This document shows, piece by piece, positions 56,946 through 64,000 of a stretch of DNA of 64,000 nucleotides. The position numbers and the translations under genes are program-made. The notes under the pieces are model-generated. The model saw only the letters and a list, made by a program, of their open reading frames with translations, was not told the origin of the DNA and searched no databases. The DNA comes from Candidula unifasciata (lineage: Eukaryota; Mollusca; Gastropoda; Stylommatophora; Geomitridae), in the NCBI GenBank assembly GCA_905116865.2, contig CAJHNH020000234.1, forward strand, positions 123,334 to 187,333. The letters run 5' to 3'. Numbering within the stretch: the first letter of the stretch is position 1; each line of letters starts with the position of its first letter.

Positions 56946-57254
56946 CGTCAGTATCAATAATATCCTTTTAGAAATAAGTGTCAACACATACAACACACCA
57001 GGGAGCGAGAGCACACAAACGATCCTTACATATCCTCATAATATTTTTAATCACGTAATTGGCGGAGAAAAAGAAGAAGAGGAAAAGAGGAATGTTTAAC
57101 GTATACTATAATTCTTTTAGATAATCATTCAATGTGAGAACGTTGTACAAGAGATTCATTGTCAAACGATTAAAGTTGAGCGTGCTATTCTTTTGTTAGT
57201 TATAAATAATTAACTCTAGTTCCACAGCCTTAAAAGTCTATGTTTAAGCACCAG

Positions 57255-57720
57255 CAAGGAGATAAACATTATAATTTTGAGATCATGCATCTTCCCTGTA
57301 GAAACATACGGATGTGAGTCGTGGACTATCTCTCAATCCTTAGTAAAGATAATAGGGGCTTTTGAACTGAAATGCTATAGAAATTTTCTCAGAATATCTT
57401 GGACAAAGAAGATCAGAAATATTTACATCCTAAAAGATCTGAACATCAAGGAAGATTGGCTAATAAACAGCATCCTTTCTCGAAAATTGAAATATTTTGG
57501 TCATATCAAGCGCCACCACGGATTGGGAAAAAAATTATAGCAGAAGGCATGGTACCAGGAAGGAGGGGCAGAGGCCGACCGACACGAAGATGGGCACAGG
57601 ATATAAGTGACTCCTTGAGTGTGAAAGTGCATGAGGCGGGAGAACTGGCGAGAGACAGAGTTTCTTTCAGGCAGACTGTGATGAGAGCGACGTTCTGCAA
57701 AGAACATGCTACATGATGAT
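57255..57720 (+). mobile_element. LINE 3' fragment (C-terminal domain), good copy
   Basis: ETYGCESWTISQSLVKIIGA, FELKCYRNFLRISWTKKIRN, LNIKEDWLINSILSRKLKYF and GHIKRHHGLGKK, then after a +1 frameshift near 57530 AEGMVPGRRGRGRPTRRWAQ, DISDSLSVKVHEAGELARD and FCKEHAT ending in a stop at 57716. It is the natural end of the LINE protein; the ATGATGATGATG run after the stop is a typical LINE 3' simple tail. Same family as 3900-4225 and 25940-26088. Confidence 0.85.
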
Positions 57721-58700
57721 GATGAGTTCCACCCAATCAGTGTAAGATCTAACCATCGCGTCTGTTGACAAAAATAAAAATAAATTGGATAAAGTATAAA
57801 TTAAACTAGGCATAAACTGACAGCTGTGTGGAGGAAACCAGATTTTCTCAGGTCTATTACTCATGAAGACATTCAGTTCCTTAAAGAAATCTTGATGATG
57901 GCATTTAAATAAAGTCACTCTTCGTGTGCATGATACCCAGTTTTCCCTAACCCTGTTCATGCCTAAGGTGTACTGGGTATATGGTGTAAACTCCATTTTC
58001 AGTACTCAACAGTCGATGCAGACATCATAATTCAGTCTTAACTTTCCAGTACTTTCCCTTCTAGTGTTTAAACGGTCAACCAAGAGCCTAAGACCCTAGT
58101 ACATCACTATAAAAGAAATATTTTTAATAGTTTATATGATACAATTTTAACCGTGTTACTAGGGATGGTAGTGAAGTTTTATTTTTTTGTGTTTTTACTT
58201 ACGAAATTGTAACAGCTAGATGAAAATTAAAATTACAAATCCAATGGTACCTCATTTAAGCCTGTAAGTCGATTCTAAGCGGAGATATTAACATTTAAGT
58301 GGCGGACACCACGACAGAAAAATTGTAGTGGAAATCCGTGAAACATGGCTTCCGGCTGCGACCCAGTGAGATGAAATGACTCAATGTTTGCATTTTACGG
58401 CCATAACTTTTTTGTTTTTGAACGAATCCCTTAGCAACCATATATTGCTAGAATCGGGACAGTGAGACCTAACCGTTTATGCATGTCTCAATTACATACA
58501 CTACGATATGAGCCTATTTAACATAGGAAAATGTCTGCAGGCTGATTTATTTTTCATCTAAAACCTTATACATTTACAGTTGTCTGCCAGCGAGCCTGGC
58601 TTAAAACATATCATATTGTGTGTCCTGGCAAGGCGAACATAAAGATCATATAAATGTGCCAATGTCAGTTGACGTGACCTAATTAACAAATACCGGAACC
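57721..58700. other. unassigned DNA
   Basis: No gene or shared repeat seen. Confidence 0.35.
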
Positions 58701-58830
58701 CCCCCCCCCGCCCCTTTTTGCAACAGCGATGTCACCCGGGGTGGTCTTTCTCCGCACAGTAATGACACCTGGGGTGGTTGTTCCCCCCCCCCCCCCCCCC
58801 CCCCACAGTGATGATACCAGGATGGCCGCA
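58701..58830. repeat. three degenerate 55-bp units with poly-C
   Basis: GATGTCACCCGGGGTGGT, AATGACACCTGGGGTGGTTG and TGATGATACCAGGATGGC are related units, separated by C runs (22 C at 58783-58804). Confidence 0.7.
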
Positions 58831-60008
58831 TCCCCTTCCTGCTACCTTCTTTCCCTGGTATCTCTCCTCTTCTTTCTTTCTTTTTCCTCTTCTTTCTTTT
58901 TCCCCATGTCTCAGTGTCGACTTTCTTTTCTTAGTCTCTTTTTTTTTTAAATTCCTCTCTCCTCCTCCTGCTCCCTCTCTTTCTCAACTTTCTCTCAATC
59001 TTCTACTGCCCCTCCCCCAACTCTCCGTTCTATATGGTAGAAGAAAACATGAGCCCACTGTTAGTACACGCCGTTTTCATAATAGGTCGGTGACAGTGTT
59101 AACAACAGGGCAATCACAGCAGGTGTGTTCATTTCTGGTAATCAGGTCAGGTCGGATTTACTTTTCTTTCAAAAATGACCATGGCTCCCATGTCCACTCA
59201 GCATTGAATGTAAGAAATAGATCTATAGCAGCCACACGCGGACAGCCAAGCATGGGAGGGTTGCCAATGGGATTTTTGTCAAACCTGAAGCTAAGCTTAT
59301 GTCAAGAGGTGAATCAACTAAACCCTGCACAGTAGACTCGTCGTGACGTTGACGCCCCTAGCGGGCAGGTCACATCTCAAATTTAAACCCGTCCGGTGGG
59401 TATATAATCAATTATTTTGATATATACCTCTATCTGGTGGAATAGATATTTCTAAACCCTCTAGTTGTTTTGAAAAGTCTACATTTTCAAACTTGCAACT
59501 GTGGGATATATATTTTCTGGAGTAATATTCCGAATTCCTGGAAACCTTTTTACTCCTTGGTGTACTTGTACGGGACATTTTTTTTCTAGAGACGCAAAGA
59601 GAGATTAGGCTGGGTCATTCTTTGCCTGACTTCCTAGGTGTGCAGAAGTATGTCAACTCTCTGATTAAATCTTGGCGCATTCAAAATACCAGTTTAATCT
59701 TTGAAGGATTCCTAAGCTTGGGTAAGTTGATTATAGTTTACAAGTACCATGATATATGTCTCTATAAAGTTAGCCGCTGCTGCAGGGAGGAAAGATTCAG
59801 CTGTGTGACCGCACAGAACTAGGCCGTTCTTGGTGTCCAGACACTCAAGCCCCTGAAATCAAACCTTTCCCTTCGCAGGCTAATAGTTTGTGCCCTACCT
59901 GACCCACACCATTATAAATATATTAAACTCAGCAAGTTAATTATTCTCTAACCAGCCGACAGAGTTTGTGTCAAATAGGGGACATATTTAACTGGGTCAC
60001 ACTTCAGC
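58831..60008. other. unassigned DNA with pyrimidine-rich part
   Basis: 58851-59020 is T/C-rich. A 185-residue + frame (58778-59335) spans the pyrimidine tract and is not credible as a gene. A short piece at 59170-59200 resembles the GGCTCCCA region of SINE C. Confidence 0.4.
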
Positions 60009-60376
60009 CAGCTAGGCACTGTGACGTTAGAGGTTTTTTTTTTAGCACAACAACACTGGGTGTGCAGTGGGCAGAATGTGGAGGTATAAAATATATATAT
60101 GTGAGAGAGAGAGATGGGATGTACATCTACAAGTGCAGAGGTGGGCGAGGAGAGTTGATATTCTGTGTTTGATAGAGTCTATCTGTCTCTACTCTGCTAC
60201 TCGTCTCTTGTCCCTGTTACTGACTGAACAACAGAGATGATATTTAGAGACTTATACTGTCTCATTATCCTGAAAACTCTCCTCTGAATGATTACTAATG
60301 TGGATGTTAATAAACTGAGCTTGACATGTAACCCCTGAGATGACTGCTAATTCTGAGTTCCTTCTTGATACAGGAT
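60009..60376 (+). other. possible LTR-like segment
   Basis: It carries a TATA-like GTATAAAATATATATA at 60083, AATAAAC at 60309, and ends TTCTTGATACA (ends 60373) followed by GGA and TGGTATCTCC, which could be a primer-binding site. No second LTR or gag/pol was found in the window, so this is speculative. Confidence 0.2.
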
Positions 60377-61440
60377 GGTATCTCCTTGGAGGTCAGGCAG
60401 TGAATCAGCAGTCCACAAAAACACCTACAAGGAAGTCACCAATGTCCAAGCCAGTGGTGGGCATCCAATTGTAAACCAAACTTTTGTCATCCATTAGGGA
60501 AATCCTCCAGTTGGTCAATGGACTACATAATGGGTGTTGTACCTTAACCATCATTTTTGATTGACTTGGTACCCGAGATCCTCTCCATGAGCTTGGGTGT
60601 ATCACCAGTGTTTGAGTGTCTAGTGTGGGACTGTCTTCAACGTAACAACACAGTGACTGAATATTCAGCAAGTTCAAGAAACCAGGGATTCAGATAAGTG
60701 TGGTCAATTGGTTTATTGCCGGGCTTCACTGTTAATCGTCCACATGATCATGATGATGATCTAGGCGGACCTTGGGAATCTCTTACACATTCAGTCAGAT
60801 CTGTTTTGAAGTTTTTGTCCTTCCTATCACTCTGGGTTCTTGAAGTTCTTTGCTGATTCTTATATAATGTATGTGTTGCATTTATTACATGTTCAGAAAG
60901 TTTCATTATTGACTTGAGTGTCCATCATTCACTGTTCAAACTGTCTAGCTTTTATGTTTGTGTGATTAGTAAGTTTAATCTGTGTTAACATGGCTGTGAT
61001 AGTACACTATCATAGCCTGGGGGCTTTCTTGTTATAATAGTGGGGGTGTCCAGCCAAGTTGCGATTAGGATTAGTAGATATTCTGTAGTGCCAGAACTTA
61101 AGTTGCCCTACTCCTAAAATAAGTTAAGCGTATATTGGCCACGGGATATCCCTTAGACCAATACGAGCCGACGCCTCAACATTATTTTATTTCAGAGTTC
61201 TGTTGGTTCTTAAGGAGAAATCCTTAAATCAGGCACGCGACACGAGCGGTATGTGACAGCTTACCAAAAACCCAAGCAATATATAAGAAAAACAAAATTG
61301 ACAAATAGTACATATTTTATAGTTAATTTTATAATTACGAAATGAAACATTTACCCACTTTTATATAAGGATATACATGTTTAAAAAAAAAAAAAAAAAA
61401 AAAGATTCCAAAATCTTAACCCAAGGTGTCGTAAAAAAAC
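60377..61440. other. unassigned DNA
   Basis: A 90-residue - strand frame (60405-60677) resembles nothing I know. A short perfect inverted repeat TGATAGT/ACTATCA lies at 60996-61011. A 21-bp A run precedes the hairpin at 61441. Confidence 0.35.
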
Positions 61441-61470
61441 CCAGTTCTTGGGGGAAAGCCCAAGTACTGG
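61441..61470. repeat. strong short hairpin
   Basis: CCAGTTCTTGGG, a six-base loop, CCCAAGTACTGG: a 12-bp stem with one mismatch. It could be a transposon end (Helitron-style 3' hairpins look like this, but no CTRR end follows) or chance. Confidence 0.6.
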
Positions 61471-61555
61471 CAGGCCTGATGAAAGGGAACGCTGTCAGCG
61501 CTGCTGTTGTTTCTCGACCACTTAGATTTACCAATTCCGACTAAAAATTCCGTGG

Positions 61556-61900
61556 ATTCTAAATAATAACAGACGCATTAAAAAATGCTACAAGAGTTGT
61601 AGATGTTTAAAAAGTAACTCACTTAACATTATTAATTTACTAAGTATCTGAAGTTAATTACTAAAGAATAATCTTAGAAAATGCGCAATGATGGCCCAAA
61701 TTAATTATTGGGATTTGATGGTGATCAGGAAAAAAAATATCCAACAGAGAAGGCGAAGGGCTCTGAATAATGACAGATGCATGAACAAATGCTACAATGG
61801 TTGTGGATTTTTTTTAAATGATTAAAATAACGTTAGCAAATTTAATAATTATTTTAAGTTAATTATAAAGCGGGAAAAACGGTCTCCTAGTGCAAACCTA
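61556..61900. repeat. two diverged 204-bp tandem units
   Basis: AAATAATAACAGACGCATTA..AAAATGCTACAAGAGTTGTA (61561) matches GAATAATGACAGATGCATGA..AAATGCTACAATGGTTGTGG (61765). Confidence 0.65.
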
Positions 61901-61902
61901 TT

Positions 61903-62617
61903 GAATTCAAAGCCAAAACAGTGATGCCACTAAACAATTTTTTTAAACATGTGCTGTATTGCCAATCTTTGTGAAATTTCCCACACTTATATAAAAATTA
62001 ACACAGAATTCAAAAATACAACACACATTACGGTAATCTGGCTAATTAAAACGATATTTATGAAATTACTTACCGTTATGAGATTTAAAGCCAAAACAGT
62101 GATGCCACTAAACAATTTTTTTAAACATGAGCTGTATTGCCAATCTTTGTGAAATTTCCCACACTTATATAAAAGTTAACGCAGAATTCAAAAATACAAC
62201 ACACGTTGCGGTAATCTGGCTAATTAAGAAGATATTTACGAAATTACTTACCGTTATTGGATTTAAAGCCAAAACAGTGATGCCACTAAACAATTTTTTT
62301 AAACATGAGCTGTATTGCCAATCTTTGTGAAATTTCCCACACTTATATAAAAATTAACGCAGAATTCAAAAATACAACACACGTTGCGGTAATCTGGCTA
62401 ATTAAGAAGATATTTACGAAATTACTTACCGTCATTGGATTTGAAGGGAAAACAGTGATGCTACTAACCAATTTTTTTAAACATGTGCTGTATTGCCAAT
62501 CTTTGTGAAATTTACCACACTTATATAAAAATGAACGCAGAATTCAAAGATACAATACACATTGCGGTAATCAGTCCAATTAAAAAGATATTTACGAAAT
62601 TACTTACCGTTATTCAC
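61903..62617. repeat. 178-bp satellite, 4 copies
   Basis: Exact 178-bp period: the same ATG-context occurs at 61949, 62127, 62305 and 62483. Units begin AAAGCCAAAACAGTGATGCC and end AAATTACTTACCGTTAT. Copies 2 and 3 are almost identical; copies 1 and 4 are more diverged. As 178 is not a multiple of three, the repeated 67-residue frame overlaps into the next unit by frame shift and is an artefact. Confidence 0.97.
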
Positions 62618-63198
62618 TGCGTGCTGCCAAAAAAAAAAATCGATTTATTTTATACGCGTCAAAACCATCTCAAGTCAAAGCCTGGCATCTCTCCAATAAC
62701 TTCTAATAACTTTTCCGATTTTATCTTTCACGTAAAGAGCACAGAAAAATAATTTCTGAATAACAGACAATTGGTTTTCAAATTTTCGGTTCGCAATCGC
62801 GTCTATAGATACCGACGAAAATGTACAGCAAAATAAACGAAACAAAACGATCAATTGCCACACCTAGTTACTTTTGTCTGTGTATGCTGAAAAAAAAAAA
62901 AAAAAGAGTGAGTGTTGACTATATAGATTGTCGATTAGTGTATTACAATATGGGCTAGCACAATATGTTTTAAACGCTTGAATATTACGCGTGAACACTG
63001 GACCTTTCATTTTTTCCCCATTACCTGTTTGCCTGTAACAGTTTTGTGTTTTCACGAAAACAATTTTAACAGTTTATTTTGGTCACAGTTAGTCTTATAT
63101 TTAACATTGCATTGAAAAAGACTTAAGTCGAAACTTTGGCGTGTACTTGTGAGTGCTGTTTCCATTCCCTTTATTGAGCTTTCTAGCTACAGTTTGTA
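62618..63198. other. unassigned AT-rich DNA
   Basis: No gene or shared repeat seen. Confidence 0.35.
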
Positions 63199-63345
63199 TT
63201 ATGTTAGTATTTCTTCAAAGTTCTATGTCGTAAAAACCAGATGATCTTTAACTTAATTATAGACATAGTGTTATGTTAGTATTTCTTCAAAGTTCTACGT
63301 TCGACAAAACCATCTGACCTTTAACTTAATTATTTGACATAGATT
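63199..63345. repeat. 72-bp tandem duplication
   Basis: TTATGTTAGTATTTCTTCAA at 63199 and 63271; both units continue through GATCTTTAACTTAATTAT or GACCTTTAACTTAATTAT. Confidence 0.9.
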
Positions 63346-63699
63346 AATATAACTCAAAAACAGTGATTTTATTTTTTTAAGTGTGACATTTTGAACATTT
63401 ACACAGAATATTCCCACGAGACTTAATGAAGTAGGATGGTCATTTTTTTGTGGTCGCTTTTGCTTCCCGAGAAATTCTGGAAATTATCCGATGCTCACGG
63501 TTTGGATAGGATTTGACGGTCGTACTATTCAATAATATCAACCACTCTAACATATATAATTCTATATATTCATGCATACACGAGGTTGCCACCGAACATT
63601 TTTTCCCGCCTTAATGACATTATACTTGGAATTTATTGGAAAATGATGCCTCTTTTGCCAAACATTAATTACAGCCCATATCACACTTGATGGAAGCTG
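63346..63699. other. unassigned DNA
   Basis: No gene or shared repeat seen. Confidence 0.35.
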
Positions 63700-64000
63700 T
63701 AGAGAGCAGATTCCTAGCATTGTTGACACTTAAGTCAGAATACTGACCCACGAAAACATAGATGAAGGTGATTCTATCGTTTACTCAAATGGGTCAGTAA
63801 TTAGGGGCAAGCGAAGTGCATGTAAACACAAGGGGGAAAACCATAAAGGAGATGAATTGCGACTTGGCTATTACAACCAGTAACCTTACAATGGAAACTA
63901 TGGCTGTTATAAGGGCTTTAGCTTGGTTTGGTACTCAAAAGTTCACACACATATAAGCATTCTCAGTGACTCTATGATTATGCTTAAAAAAATCCAAGCT
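63700..64000 (+). mobile_element. LINE RNase H domain, 5' part, cut by window end
   Basis: A + frame gives YSNGSVIRGKRSAC at the first RNase H motif (usual TDGS; here the catalytic Asp is Asn), then TTSNLTMETMAVIRALAWFG with the catalytic Glu, then after a frameshift near 63950 ILSDSMIMLKKIQ with the second Asp. This upstream part of the RNase H domain continues past 64000. The pieces at 5905 and 9180 carry the missing later part of the same domain type. Confidence 0.75.

Noticed and set aside
58778..59335. 185-residue + frame
   Set aside because: Starts in poly-C and crosses a pyrimidine tract; Pro/Ser/Phe-rich artefact.
60405..60677. 90-residue - strand frame
   Set aside because: No motif, no homology I recognise, length compatible with chance.
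61949..62752. Four similar 67-89 residue frames
   Set aside because: Copies of one satellite unit; the period is not a multiple of three, so there is no repeat protein.

Overview
The window is animal nuclear DNA. Introns with GT..AG boundaries, tRNA-derived SINEs, many decayed non-LTR retrotransposons, long microsatellites and low gene density all point that way. The mixture of retrotransposon tail proteins with several tRNA-headed SINE families, together with a SPIN-type hAT element (a family known from a pond snail as well as from tetrapods and blood-feeding bugs), suggests a mollusc, probably a gastropod. This is inference; no marker gene is present to prove it.

Only one host gene is supported: the last two coding exons of an unrecognised lysine-rich protein on the + strand (4259-4558 and 7175-7306, both phase 0). 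Upstream of it lie a 36-bp minisatellite (373-1130), LINE tails and a SINE. Its last intron holds a SINE, a LINE RNase H remnant and several microsatellites. From 7.3 to 17 kb the DNA downstream of its stop codon is unusually rich in unrelated minisatellites, including one grown inside a LINE RNase H tail (9435-9766) and one carrying a regular array of TGAGTCA motifs (11652-12103).

From 18 kb to the end the window is a graveyard of transposable elements. SINE families, named A to D here by shared sequence, recur: A (Leu/Ser-tRNA-like head, about 390 bp), B (about 235 bp, two copies with target-site duplications), C (about 240 bp) and D (about 180 bp). Repeat E (about 290 bp) has six copies and no clear class. 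About twenty LINE fragments are present, mostly 3' ends (reverse transcriptase, C-terminal domain or RNase H). The best preserved is at 45484-47411, with a nearly complete RT domain broken by a deletion, a stop and a frameshift. A GC-richer island at 28930-30840 looks like a decayed retroelement ORF1. A complete 188-bp non-autonomous SPIN-like hAT element with an 8-bp target-site duplication lies at 40124-40311.

The assembly has a 939-base gap (50562-51500) followed by about 1.4 kb of apparently poor-quality sequence. A 178-bp satellite (four copies) lies at 61903-62617, and the window ends inside a LINE RNase H domain. No RNA gene, CRISPR array, operon or bacterial feature is present. Nearly all long open frames are translations of tandem repeats or decayed elements.
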